Origin: Sciscionella marina DSM 45152
GTDB lineage: Bacteria; Actinomycetota; Actinomycetes; Mycobacteriales; Pseudonocardiaceae
NCBI RefSeq assembly: GCF_000379465.1
Contig: NZ_KB905388.1
Coordinates: 1-64,000, forward strand
DNA length: 64,000 nt
Reading direction: 5' to 3'
Shown here: positions 1 through 7,958 of the stretch, piece by piece
Numbering within the stretch: position 1 is the first letter of the stretch
How the letters are laid out: each line of letters opens with the position of its first letter
The notes under the pieces: generated by a model
Told to the model about the DNA's origin: nothing
The model's database searches: none
Seen by the model: the letters and a program-made list of their open reading frames with translations, nothing else
Translations under genes and position numbers: made by a program

Positions 1-97
1 CACTCAACCAACCCCGAAAGGAAGGTCGCGTTCGACTTGCATGTGTTAAGCACGCCGCCAGCGTTCGTCCTGAGCCAGGATCAAACTCTCCAACAAC
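1..97 (-). rRNA. 16S rRNA, 5' end only
   Basis: The complement reads GAGAGTTTGATCCTGGCTC followed by AGGACGAACGC, the universal 5' end of bacterial 16S rRNA, and continues into the actinobacterial helix 6 region at the window edge. The gene runs off the left end, so only about the first 97 nt are present. The exact mature 5' end is set by RNase processing and is uncertain by a few bases. Confidence 0.97.
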
Positions 98-246
98 AAA
101 CCAAAAGTCGGAAAAAAATCCAAGCAAAAAAAATATAAACTCAAAAACCGCAAACAACCAGAAAACCAGACCCCAAAACACAGAGCCCACAAGCTTTCCA
201 CTGTTTAACGGGGGTAAAAACACACCAAAAAACATAAAAAGCATGA

Positions 247-270
247 CACACTGTTGAGTTCTCAAAGAAC
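247..270 (-). promoter_or_regulatory. rrn leader boxA-like antitermination element
   Basis: On the minus strand the sequence TTTGAGAACTCAACAGTGTG lies about 150 nt before the 16S gene. This conserved block is found in the leaders of actinobacterial rrn operons and corresponds to the boxA/RNase III processing region used for NusB-NusE antitermination. Assignment is by recognised sequence; function is inferred. Confidence 0.65.
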
Positions 271-333
271 ACACGCACACCCGACCACAACCAGAAACCG
301 GGGGCTTGTACTCTCCACCAACGCTCGGCCCCA

Positions 334-362
334 TCTTTACCGGGTCCGTGCCGCGCTGACAG
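334..362 (-). promoter_or_regulatory. candidate rrn promoter
   Basis: On the minus strand CTGTCA (-35, 357-362) and TAAAGA (-10, 334-339) are separated by exactly 17 bases, giving a start near 327 and a leader of about 230 nt before the 16S gene. Other rrn promoters may lie further upstream. Confidence 0.5.
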
Positions 363-468
363 AAACAAAGTTACACCACACCAAACACCCCACAAACAGG
401 GGGGTCCCCAAAATGATCATCCCAGGTCAGCGCGGCCGTGAGCGGGATGAACGCACAACCAGGCCCGC

Positions 469-1503
469 TCACCCGCCCGGCGGTGTGACCCAGGCCTCCA
501 GAAGTGCGTCGATCGCGGGGTTTCCGATCGGTGGCTCGTGCCCGGTCGGCGCGCCCGCCTCGAGCAATGCCGCCACGGTCGCGGGGAAGTCACCATCCTC
601 GGCGGGGTTGTTGACCACTCCCCACAGGGCGCAGTCCAGCGGGGTCGGGCCGTCTTCGTCGAAGGCGCGGTCGGTCAGGTCGGCGCCGCGTTCGATGAGC
701 AAGCGGACCATGTCGGCGCGCCCGTGCATGGCGGCCTGGTCGATCGGGGTGAAACCACTCCAGCCGCGGCTGTCCACGGACAGGCCCGTGTCGAGCAGGG
801 CACGCACCACCTCGACCCGGTCGAGCAGGGCGAACTGGCCGAGTATCCAGCCGTAGTCCTCCTCGGCCATACCGAGCGCGGGTGGCACGGCATCCGGGAG
901 GCGCACCGAACGGCCTTCGGCGATCGCGAGCACCGCGGCGTCGACCTCATCGAGTTCGGCACTCGCGCCATGCGCGCGCAGCAGTTCGTAACCGTCGAGG
1001 TGTCCGCAGCGCGCAGCGAGGGCGAGCGGGCGCCGTCCGATATCCCAGCGGTCCCACGGCAGATTCACATCCGCCCCGGCCGCGATGAGGTCTTCGAGGA
1101 TCGCCGTTCCCCGGCCACGCGCGATCGCGTGGTGCAGACAGCGGTGGACGTTCACCTCGATGCCCTGGTCCAGGAACCAATGCAGGCCCGCGCGGTCCTC
1201 GAAGTCGAGCTTGTGGTTGACCGCGGAGGCGTAGTCCGGTACCCACAGCAGCTCGAGCAACTGCGCTCCGCCGTGTTCACAGGCGTGATAGAAGGCGTCC
1301 TCGTCCGGCTCCGCCCCCGCATCGAGCAGGATGCGTGCGCATTCGCGGATCGCCGACGGCTTGGCCCTGGACCGGGTGAGCAGCACGAGCAGGGGCGCGA
1401 GACCGGCGACGGGCGCGGTGCTCCGGGATGGTTCCGCACCCAGCAGGAACATCAGGCTCGTGGCTTCGGCGCGGACGAGCGCGCGCTCGAGAGACATCGG
1501 CAC
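469..1503 (-). CDS. ankyrin-repeat protein
   Basis: 344-residue soluble protein built of degenerate ankyrin repeats; helix-turn-helix signatures such as LLDAGAEPDEDAF, LIAAGADVNLPW, LLDTGLSVDSRG and LIERGADLTDRAF recur about every 33 residues across most of the length. Ankyrin arrays bind other proteins; no enzymatic domain, signal peptide or membrane segment is seen, so the partner is unknown. The GTG at 1503 is preferred because GGAGG lies 6 nt upstream; an in-frame ATG at 1497 is the alternative. It sits alone beside the rrn operon and has no evident operon partner. Confidence 0.85.
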   Translation of the reverse strand: MPMSLERALVRAEATSLMFLLGAEPSRSTAPVAGLAPLLVLLTRSRAKPSAIRECARILLDAGAEPDEDAFYHACEHGGAQLLELLWVPDYASAVNHKLDFEDRAGLHWFLDQGIEVNVHRCLHHAIARGRGTAILEDLIAAGADVNLPWDRWDIGRRPLALAARCGHLDGYELLRAHGASAELDEVDAAVLAIAEGRSVRLPDAVPPALGMAEEDYGWILGQFALLDRVEVVRALLDTGLSVDSRGWSGFTPIDQAAMHGRADMVRLLIERGADLTDRAFDEDGPTPLDCALWGVVNNPAEDGDFPATVAALLEAGAPTGHEPPIGNPAIDALLEAWVTPPGG

Positions 1504-1546
1504 CGTGCACCTCCGTCCACCACCGCCGGGAACGTATGGCGCCAGC

Positions 1547-2542
1547 CTACCGAGCGGACAACCGGGGCAGCAGCCGTTTCGCGTTGCCGTGCATCAGCCG
1601 ATCGAGCAATTCGGGGCGATCGGTGCAGTACCGGTCCACGTTTCCGGTGTACCAGGCGGCGGTATCCCGTGGAATGGCCGGGAAATCGGTGCCGAAGAGG
1701 ATCTGCTCGGCGGGCACGAAGTTCTCCAGCGCGAGCAGGTTGGTGTCGAAACCGGACAGCGCGGTCTCGAAATAGAAGGTGCGGAAGTCCGCGATGATCT
1801 CTTCGGGGGTGAGCTCACAGCCCACGAGCGGCGACAGCCCGGCGACCCGGGAAGCGAGGAACGGCGTGCTGCCACCGGAGTGGGACAGGATGATCCGCAC
1901 GTTCGGGAACTGCCGTTTGCGGCTACTGGTGACCAGGTCCGCGGCGCCCTTGTAGGTCTCGTTGGGCACCTCGCTGACCGGGACCGGAAGGAACCGGCTC
2001 GGCGCGCCGTTACTGCCGGCTGTCTGTTCGCCGTGCAAGAACACCAGTGCCCCGCGCCGGTCGAGCTCGGCCCACAGCGGCTCGAAGACCGGGTCACCGA
2101 GTGAGCGGGCTTCGGCGCCGGTGCCGTATACATTGGTCAGGGTCACCCCGTCCGCACCGAGGGTGTCGAGGGCATAACGCAGTTCCTCGAGGGCGCCGTC
2201 GATATCGGTGGGCGTCGGCAGGTGGGTGAAGAAACCGAAACGTCCGGGATGTTCGGCGGCGATCCGCGCGGCACTGGTGTTGACCTCACGCGCGAAGCTT
2301 CGCCGGTCCTCGGGCGCGAGCGCGTGTTCCAGATCGTTCGGCAGGGACAGGATCGCGGTCCGGATACCGAGCGAGTCCATGGCCGACAGGCTGATCTCCG
2401 GCGTCCATCGCGGGAACGGCACGTCCGCACTCGACCAGTCCGTGTTCGCCATGAGGTGCTGGATCATGGCGGTGGCCTGTTCGCCGCTGGGGGCGAAGTG
2501 ATGATGGAAGTCGACCCGATTCGGGTCCGCTGCGGTACTCAT
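1547..2542 (-). CDS. amidohydrolase family protein (ACMSD-like)
   Basis: 331-residue TIM-barrel metal-dependent hydrolase or decarboxylase of the amidohydrolase-2 (ACMSD / gamma-resorcylate decarboxylase) group. The N-terminal VDFHHHFAP carries the HxH metal ligands, a central ILSHSGGSTPF supplies a further His, and LFGTDFPAI near the C-terminus gives the conserved Asp. The ATG at 2542 is chosen; an upstream TTG at 2578 would start inside the operator region. It is divergent from the MarR gene at 2605 and probably controlled by it. Substrate unknown; an aromatic carboxylate is plausible from the family and the MarR partner. Confidence 0.8.
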   Translation of the reverse strand: MSTAADPNRVDFHHHFAPSGEQATAMIQHLMANTDWSSADVPFPRWTPEISLSAMDSLGIRTAILSLPNDLEHALAPEDRRSFAREVNTSAARIAAEHPGRFGFFTHLPTPTDIDGALEELRYALDTLGADGVTLTNVYGTGAEARSLGDPVFEPLWAELDRRGALVFLHGEQTAGSNGAPSRFLPVPVSEVPNETYKGAADLVTSSRKRQFPNVRIILSHSGGSTPFLASRVAGLSPLVGCELTPEEIIADFRTFYFETALSGFDTNLLALENFVPAEQILFGTDFPAIPRDTAAWYTGNVDRYCTDRPELLDRLMHGNAKRLLPRLSAR

Positions 2543-2551
2543 GCTTTTCAG

Positions 2552-2595
2552 TACAGCGCTGTAATTAACATCTGTCAATAATAGCCATCTGTTAA
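2552..2595. promoter_or_regulatory. divergent promoter with MarR-type palindromes
   Basis: The 62-base gap between the amidohydrolase and MarR genes holds a perfect palindrome TACAGCGCTGTA (2552-2563), an inverted pair TTAACA (2565-2570) / TGTTAA (2590-2595), and a direct repeat ATCTGT (2570-2575, 2587-2592). Such symmetry between a MarR gene and its divergent target is the usual autoregulatory arrangement; which element is bound is inferred. Confidence 0.55.
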
Positions 2596-2604
2596 AGTAA
2601 CGTC

Positions 2605-3027
2605 ATGAATGAGCAGGCCCTGGCCCTGATCGACCTGCTGTACCGGTTGAACCGATCGATCGTGGACGATGCCCGCGAACACGTCTCCGCGGTGGCGAAC
2701 CTGGAGATCGGCGAATTCGTCCTGCTGCGCGCGATCACCGCGGGCACCACCTCCCCTGGCGAACTGTCCAGGGCGCTGAGCAACCACCCCGCCGCGACCA
2801 GTCGGACCCTCACACAGCTGGTGCGCGCCGGGTTGATCGATCGCCGACCGGATCGGCGCGACTCGCGGCGTACCGAGGTGGTGCTCACCGAGCAGGGCCG
2901 GACGGTCACCGAACAGATCGCGGCCCATATCCGCCCCCGGTTGCAGCACCGGCTGGATCAGCTCGACCCCGCCGAGGCGGCGCGGCTCATCGAAACCCTG
3001 GAGCGCCTCCTCGGCACCGACTCCTGA
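2605..3027 (+). CDS. MarR family transcriptional regulator
   Basis: 140-residue winged-helix regulator. The recognition helix region SNHPAATSRTLTQLVRAGLI and the wing RRPDRRDSRRTEVVLTEQG (about residues 55-95) are typical of MarR proteins, as is the N-terminal dimerisation helix. Starts with ATG 2605 close to the divergent promoter. It most likely represses the divergent amidohydrolase gene and itself, released by a small, probably aromatic, ligand. Ligand not deducible. Confidence 0.9.
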   Translation: MNEQALALIDLLYRLNRSIVDDAREHVSAVANLEIGEFVLLRAITAGTTSPGELSRALSNHPAATSRTLTQLVRAGLIDRRPDRRDSRRTEVVLTEQGRTVTEQIAAHIRPRLQHRLDQLDPAEAARLIETLERLLGTDS

Positions 3028-3067
3028 GCCTGGAGCCGATCGCCCGCGCAGTTCCCCGTTTCCCCTG

Positions 3068-3790
3068 CGTAGAAGTGCCTCAGGGCGGGTACTCGGCGCG
3101 GTCACGGTCGCCGCCGGGTTCGCGACCATCCGGACCTACTCGACCGATGTGCTCTCCTCCTCGGCGCAGGAGATCGTGGGCGGAACGCTGAGCGTGCTCG
3201 CCGTGGCACTGGTGACCGAGATGGTCTTCTGGATGCGCAGAACCGCGGCGAGCATGTCGGCGCAGCTGCGCGGGGAGGTGCACCGCGCGGTCGCTATCGG
3301 CGCGGGGGCGCTCACGCTCACGGCGTTCCTCTCCGTCGGCAGGGAGGGCCTGGAGACCACACTGTTCCTGTGGACGGCGGTCAAAGCTTCCGGGCCACGG
3401 TCACCCCGTTGCTCGGCGCGGCGCTCGGCCTGGCCATCGCGATCGGCCTGTGCTGGCTGCTCTGCCGGCAGGCGGTGCGGCTCAACCTCGGCGTCTTCTT
3501 CGACCGCACCGCCGCCGTGCTGCTGGTGACCGCGGCCGGAGCGCTCGCCTATGACCTCGGTGACCTGCAGGACACCGGGGTACTGCCCGGACACGCCTGG
3601 GTCGCCTTCGACCTGACCGGGAGCATCGATCCGGGCTCCCGATGGGGATCGAGCATCACCGGGGTCACCGAACCGGTCCCGCGGATGATCGTGCTGCAGG
3701 TCGTCGCCTGAGTGGTCTACCTCGCGATCACCCTGATCGTGTTCCTGCGCGCCAGGAACACCGCGCCACGTCCGGCTCCCCGGCCGGGCA
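3068..3790 (+). pseudogene. remnant of FTR1/EfeU iron permease
   Basis: Conceptual translation gives the C-terminal two thirds of an FTR1-type high-affinity iron permease: GGTLSVLAVALVTEMVFWMRR, then the iron-binding motif GREGLETTLFLWTA (about 3340-3375), then TPLLGAALGLAIAIGLCWL and a final membrane helix [12 protein letters not shown]. The gene is broken three ways: the N-terminal part with the first REGLE motif is absent (only from LGAVTVAAGF onward), the frame shifts near 3390, and TGA at 3709-3711 stands where the family has a Trp (QVVA-stop-VVYLAI). The AAs around the lesions still match the family, so decay looks recent. It cannot make a working permease. Confidence 0.8.
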
Positions 3791-3862
3791 GCCGGAGAAC
3801 CCGAGCCGCTGGCCTTTTCTGGCCGGGCGGCACACCTGGCTGGTGGCCGCTCGACGACGCAG

Positions 3863-4017
3863 GCCGGGCACATTTTCGTCTGCTGCCAACAGGACCTGCA
3901 CCGCCGGTTCGAGACGTGCAGACCAGGCTGATCGACGAACCGCTCGTCGACTACGTACAGCCCTTCGGCGGCGGGTACTTCTTCGCGGTCCCCGGGGTGA
4001 CCGGGCCGAGCGACTGA
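3863..4017 (+). pseudogene. C-terminal remnant of a DyP-type (EfeB-like) peroxidase
   Basis: Immediately after the EfeU remnant, [18 protein letters not shown] in one frame continues as [19 protein letters not shown] and GYFFAVPGV in the next, the C-terminal segment of heme DyP-type peroxidases such as EfeB. A single missing base near 3916 explains the frame change (ACGTGCAG where ACGGTGCAG would restore it). The rest of the peroxidase and any efeO are gone, so a deletion has fused the ends of an efeU-(efeO)-efeB operon. Family call rests on motif recognition. Confidence 0.6.
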
Positions 4018-4029
4018 TTCGCGCGCGGG

Positions 4030-4491
4030 CTACTGAGCCGACTTCGGGAGTTTCGCGAGCGCGCGCACCAGCGGGGCGAGCTCGGCACGACCACCCGCCT
4101 CCTCGAGCGCCTCGGCGAGCGCGGTGTCATGGGTCGGGGTGGCCTCGCGCAGTAGCCGCTGCCCCGCCTCGGTGAGCTCGGTGTAGATGCCGCGCCGATC
4201 GGTCGGGCACAGATAACGCTGCAACAGCCCGCGATTCTCCAGCCTGCTCACCAGCCGGGTGGTCGCCGACTGGCTCAGCACCACCGCGTTCGACACCTGG
4301 CTCATCCGCAGGTGGAACCCGTCCTGCCGGGAGAGCACCTCGAGCAGGGTGAACTCGCTGACGGACAGCTGGTGCCGGGCCCGGAGCGCGCGCTCCAGGC
4401 GGTCCTCGATGCGCGCATGCAGCGAGGCAAGGGTGCGCCAGCCCGTCGCTCGTGCCTCGACGGCATCCTCGGCCAGTGACACCTTCACCAC
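4030..4491 (-). CDS. MarR family transcriptional regulator
   Basis: 153-residue winged-helix protein of the MarR family: helices around MSQVSNAVVLSQSATTRLVS, LENRGLLQRYLCPTDRRGIY as recognition helix and wing, flanked by dimerisation helices. It is divergent from the aldo/keto reductase gene at 4604 with a 112-base gap carrying an imperfect palindrome, so it likely represses that reductase/SDR pair, perhaps responding to a reactive carbonyl or phenolic compound. Ligand unknown. Confidence 0.88.
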   Translation of the reverse strand: MVKVSLAEDAVEARATGWRTLASLHARIEDRLERALRARHQLSVSEFTLLEVLSRQDGFHLRMSQVSNAVVLSQSATTRLVSRLENRGLLQRYLCPTDRRGIYTELTEAGQRLLREATPTHDTALAEALEEAGGRAELAPLVRALAKLPKSAQ

Positions 4492-4534
4492 TCCCGCGTT
4501 TCTGTTACAGTTGCCCCTGCAATAACCCGCGTGT

Positions 4535-4562
4535 GCAACTACCGGCGTAAGCTGGTAACTGC
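4535..4562. promoter_or_regulatory. candidate MarR operator
   Basis: GCAACTACC (4535-4543) and GGTAACTGC (4554-4562) form an inverted repeat with 7 of 9 positions symmetric and a 10-base centre, located between the divergent MarR gene and the aldo/keto reductase. A further GTTACAGTTGC stands at 4504-4514. Confidence 0.35.
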
Positions 4563-4603
4563 TTCACACGCTCTATATTACCGACTCGGAAGGAATCACC
4601 GCC

Positions 4604-5437
4604 ATGCCCGCCATTCCGAACGTCACACTGAACAACGGTGTGACCATGCCCCAGCTCGGGTACGGGGTCTTCCAGGTACCCGGGGCCGAGACCGTCGCGG
4701 CGGTCAGCGCGGCACTCGAGGCCGGATACCGCAGCATCGACACCGCGACCGCCTACGGCAACGAGTCCGGGGTCGGGCGGGCCATCGCCGAATCCGGGCT
4801 CGCCCGCGAGGACCTGTTCGTGACCACCAAGCTGTGGAACGCCGACCAGGGCTACGACAACACGCTGCGTGCCTTCGACACCAGCATGGGCGAGCTCGGC
4901 CTGGACTACCTCGACCTGTACCTGATCCATTGGCCCGCCCCGGCACTCGAGCAGTACCCGGAAACCTGGCGCGCCTTCGAGAAGCTGCACGCCGACGGCC
5001 GCATCCGGGCGATCGGCGTGTCGAACTTCCAGCCCGCGCACCTGCGCAAGCTGGCCGAGACCAGTGCGCTCATACCCGCGGTCAACCAGATCGAGCTGCA
5101 CCCCTACCTGCAGCAGGAGCCACTGCGCGCATTCCACGCCGAGCACGGCATCATCACCGAGGCGTGGAGCCCGCTGGCCAAGGGCGGGGAACTGCTCGGC
5201 GAACCGGTCATCACCGAACTCGCCGCGAAACACGGCCGCACGCCCGCGCAGATCGTGCTGCGCTGGCATCTGCAGCGCGGCACCGTGGTCATCCCGAAAT
5301 CCGTGACCCCGGCGCGGATCCGGGAGAACCTGGATGTGTTCGGGTTCGAACTGGACACCGCGGACTCCGAGCGCATCTCCGGTCTGGAAGCGGGGCACCG
5401 GACCGGGCCCGACCCGGACGTTTTCAACCGCGCCTGA
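4604..5437 (+). CDS. aldo/keto reductase (2,5-diketogluconate reductase-like)
   Basis: 277-residue NADPH-dependent (beta/alpha)8 barrel of the AKR5 type, reducing carbonyls to alcohols. The catalytic tetrad is visible: Asp46 and Tyr51 in SIDTATAYGNE, Lys76 in VTTKLWNAD, His109 in LYLIHWPAP; AIGVSNF and the NADPH-binding IPKSVTPARI follow. ATG 4604 is preceded by GGAAGGA. Co-transcribed with the SDR 16 bases downstream and divergent from a MarR regulator, suggesting an inducible carbonyl-detoxification pair. Natural substrate unknown. Confidence 0.92.
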   Translation: MPAIPNVTLNNGVTMPQLGYGVFQVPGAETVAAVSAALEAGYRSIDTATAYGNESGVGRAIAESGLAREDLFVTTKLWNADQGYDNTLRAFDTSMGELGLDYLDLYLIHWPAPALEQYPETWRAFEKLHADGRIRAIGVSNFQPAHLRKLAETSALIPAVNQIELHPYLQQEPLRAFHAEHGIITEAWSPLAKGGELLGEPVITELAAKHGRTPAQIVLRWHLQRGTVVIPKSVTPARIRENLDVFGFELDTADSERISGLEAGHRTGPDPDVFNRA

Positions 5438-5453
5438 ATTCGCAGGAGAAACC

Positions 5454-6248
5454 ATGCGTATCGATCTCAGCGGGAAAACCGCACTCGTCACCGGTTCCAC
5501 TCAGGGAATCGGGCTGGCCATCGCCGGGAACCTGGCCGCGGCCGGTGCCCGGGTCGCGATCAACGGACGCAAAGCCGAGACCGTCGACCGCGCCGTGGCC
5601 GAGCTGGCCGAACAGGTGCCCGGGGCGGAACTCATCGGCGCACCGGTGGATGTGACGAGTGCGGAAGGCACCGAGGAACTGCTCGGCACACTGCCGAAGG
5701 CCGACATCCTGGTCAACAACCTCGGCATCTTCGGCGCACAGCCCGCCATGGAGATCACCGACGAGGAGTGGCGGCGCTACTTCGAGGTGAACGTGCTCGC
5801 CGCGATCCGCCTCACCCGCGCCTATCTGCCGGGCATGACCGAGGCCGGTTGGGGACGGATCCAGTACATCGCCAGCGATTCGGCGATCGTCATCCCCGCC
5901 GAGATGATCCACTACGGCGTGTCCAAGACGGCGCTGCTCGCCGCCTCACGCGGGTTCGCGAAGGAGGCGGCGGGTACCGGGGTCACGGTGAACGCCGTGA
6001 TCGCCGGGCCGACCCACACCGCGGGTGTGGAGGATTTCGTCTACCAGCTGGTGGATCCCGCGCTGCCCTGGGATCAGGCGCAGCGGGAATTCATGCGCCT
6101 GCACCGGCCGCAGTCGCTGCTGCAGCGGCTCATCGAACCGGAGGAGATCGCCAACCTCTCCGCCTACCTGGCTTCCCCGCTTGCCTCGGCGACGACCGGG
6201 GCCGCGGTGCGGGTGGACGGCGGCTACGTGGATTCGATCCTGCCCTGA
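5454..6248 (+). CDS. SDR family oxidoreductase
   Basis: 264-residue classical short-chain dehydrogenase/reductase. NAD(P)-binding TGSTQGIG at residues 13-20, NNLGIFG at 88-94, catalytic Ser at 141-143 and YGVSK with Tyr154 and Lys158. AGGAG at 5443-5447 precedes ATG 5454. It follows the aldo/keto reductase by 16 bases and is likely in the same transcript. No substrate is indicated; SDRs of this kind reduce ketones or oxidise secondary alcohols. Confidence 0.92.
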   Translation: MRIDLSGKTALVTGSTQGIGLAIAGNLAAAGARVAINGRKAETVDRAVAELAEQVPGAELIGAPVDVTSAEGTEELLGTLPKADILVNNLGIFGAQPAMEITDEEWRRYFEVNVLAAIRLTRAYLPGMTEAGWGRIQYIASDSAIVIPAEMIHYGVSKTALLAASRGFAKEAAGTGVTVNAVIAGPTHTAGVEDFVYQLVDPALPWDQAQREFMRLHRPQSLLQRLIEPEEIANLSAYLASPLASATTGAAVRVDGGYVDSILP

Positions 6249-6264
6249 CCACGAGTTCTTTCCG

Positions 6265-6338
6265 TGCCCCAGACGGGATTCGAACCCGCACCGGTGGCGA
6301 TTTTAAGTCGCCTGCCTCTGCCATTGGGCTACTGGGGC
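6265..6338 (-). tRNA. tRNA with anticodon UAA (Leu by codon), short variable loop
   Basis: A full cloverleaf folds on the minus strand: acceptor GCCCCAG / CTGGGGC, T8-A9, D loop with GG, anticodon stem GGCGA / TCGCC with loop CTTAAAA (anticodon TAA), a 6-base variable region, T arm GCGGG-TTCGAAT-CCCGT and discriminator A73; CCA is not encoded. Total 74 nt. The anticodon reads UUA (Leu), yet the long variable arm expected of tRNA-Leu is missing. Amino-acid identity is therefore assigned by anticodon only. Confidence 0.85.
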
Positions 6339-6381
6339 ACGTCAAGCGTAGTGCGACGTGCCCCCTCCGGCCATGGCCGGG

Positions 6382-7707
6382 TCAGCTCTCGGAGGCCTTC
6401 TTGAACGCCTTCTTGGGCTCGTTGATCTGGCCCATGGACACGATCTCGCGGCGGAAGACACCGTTGATCGCCCAGTCGAGCTGGATCTGGATCTTGCGCG
6501 GGAAGGTCGGCATCATCATCACGTGATACGCGCGGTGGAACAGCCACGCGAAGAAGCCCTTGATCTTCATGCCCATCGCGTCCGCGACACCCTTGTGCAG
6601 GCCGAGCGAGGCGACCGAGCCGAGATTCTTGTGGACGTAGTCCTTCGGTTTGCCGCCGCGCAGCACGGTGAGCAGGTTCTTGCCGAGCAGCTTCGCCTGG
6701 CGCACCGCGTGCTGGGCGTTCGGCGCGCAGGTCGCGGTCGGGTCGTCCGCGGTCCTCGCGAGATCGGGCACGGCCGCGCAGTCACCGGCACTGAACACCA
6801 TGGGCTGTTCCTCGACCTGCAGGCCCGCGCTGACCTTGAGCCGGCCGCGCTTGTCGATGGGCAGGTCGGAGCTGCCGAGCACGGGGTTCGCCTTGACGCC
6901 CGCGGTCCAGATGATGGTGTCCGAGTCGAACTCCGTGCCATCGGAGAGCTGCACGTGCCCACCCTCGAAGGACTTGGCCAGCGTGTCCAGGTAGATCTCG
7001 ACGCCACGAGCCTCGAGCTGCTCCGCGGTCCACACCCCGAGCGATTCGCGCACCTCGGGCAGGATGCGGCCCGTGCCCTCGACGAGCACCCAGCGCAGGT
7101 CCGAAGACTCGATGTTCTCGTAGTAGCGGCAGGCGTAGCGGCTCATGTCCTCGAGTTCGGCGAGGGTCTCGATACCGGAGAACCCGCCGCCGACCACGGT
7201 GAAGGTGAGCAGCTTCTTGCGTTCCTCCGAGTCGAGCGTGGACGAGGCGAGGTCCATCCGGGACAGGACGCGGTTGCGCAGGTAGATGGCTTCACCGATG
7301 GTCTTGCAGCCGATGCCCTGCTCCGCGAGGCCGGGGATCGGCAACAACCGGGTGATGGAACCGAGCGCGACGACGAGGTAGTCGTAACCGATCTCCTCGG
7401 TGTGCCCGTCCGCCGCCTCGACGGTGACCCTGCGCTCCGCGTGCTCGATCTTGTTCACCGAAGCGGTGACGACATGGCATTTCTTGAGCGTCCGCCGCAA
7501 GGGCACGACGACATGGCGCGGCTCGATGGACCCGGCAGCGGCTTCCGGAAGGAACGGCAGGTACGTCATGTGCGGCTGCGGATCGATCACCGTGACGGAG
7601 GCTTCCTTCGCACGGAGCTTCTTCTGCAAGCGCAGAGCGGTGTATAACCCGACATAGCCGCCGCCGAGGATCACTATCCTGGCCGGCTGTTCCTTACCTT
7701 TCGCCAT
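6382..7707 (-). CDS. ndh: type II NADH dehydrogenase (NDH-2)
   Basis: 441-residue membrane-associated flavoprotein that passes electrons from NADH to menaquinone without pumping protons. FAD-binding GGGYVG (15-20), NADH-binding GGGFSG (173-178) and a C-terminal FAD motif VFSAGDCAAV (about 305) are in the usual order, with the amphipathic C-terminal segment (FAWLFHRAYHVMMMP) that tethers NDH-2 to the membrane. Length and motifs match actinobacterial Ndh. Monocistronic in appearance; the tRNA lies just downstream. Confidence 0.92.
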   Translation of the reverse strand: MAKGKEQPARIVILGGGYVGLYTALRLQKKLRAKEASVTVIDPQPHMTYLPFLPEAAAGSIEPRHVVVPLRRTLKKCHVVTASVNKIEHAERRVTVEAADGHTEEIGYDYLVVALGSITRLLPIPGLAEQGIGCKTIGEAIYLRNRVLSRMDLASSTLDSEERKKLLTFTVVGGGFSGIETLAELEDMSRYACRYYENIESSDLRWVLVEGTGRILPEVRESLGVWTAEQLEARGVEIYLDTLAKSFEGGHVQLSDGTEFDSDTIIWTAGVKANPVLGSSDLPIDKRGRLKVSAGLQVEEQPMVFSAGDCAAVPDLARTADDPTATCAPNAQHAVRQAKLLGKNLLTVLRGGKPKDYVHKNLGSVASLGLHKGVADAMGMKIKGFFAWLFHRAYHVMMMPTFPRKIQIQLDWAINGVFRREIVSMGQINEPKKAFKKASES

Positions 7708-7958
7708 GCCTCTATCGTCTCACTGTTTGACCAAGACTTCACCGCAACCCCACCGCAATGTGACCGGGCTCGCTGACCTGCGCTGAATCGTGTGCGGAAC
7801 CGATCAAGCAACCCGCCATACGATCCGGTAAGGCCATCCGGTAACGAATGTTTTCTCCGCGTTCGAGTGGACACGCGGAGTCAATCGCCCGGCCTCCGAT
7901 TACCCGCACGGCATCCGGCGGTCACACCGTCGAACCCACTCGGCGAGGAGGACTTCCG

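Larger units (their letters stand above)
98..468 (-). other. rRNA operon leader and promoter region
   Basis: This 371-base stretch between the 16S gene and the ankyrin gene is AT-richer than the rest of the window near the rRNA and holds no convincing coding sequence. It carries the transcribed leader of the rrn operon (with an antitermination-type box) and the candidate rrn promoter, both listed separately. Short open frames here lack ribosome binding sites and resemble no protein. Confidence 0.8.

Noticed and set aside
141-395. Minus-strand frame in the rRNA leader region
   Set aside because: Overlaps the rrn promoter and leader, no ribosome site, low-complexity Trp/Val/Phe-rich translation.
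2605-4491. Idea that the EfeU and DyP pieces form a novel fused protein
   Set aside because: Stop codon and frameshifts at three places prevent one product; decayed operon explains the pattern better.
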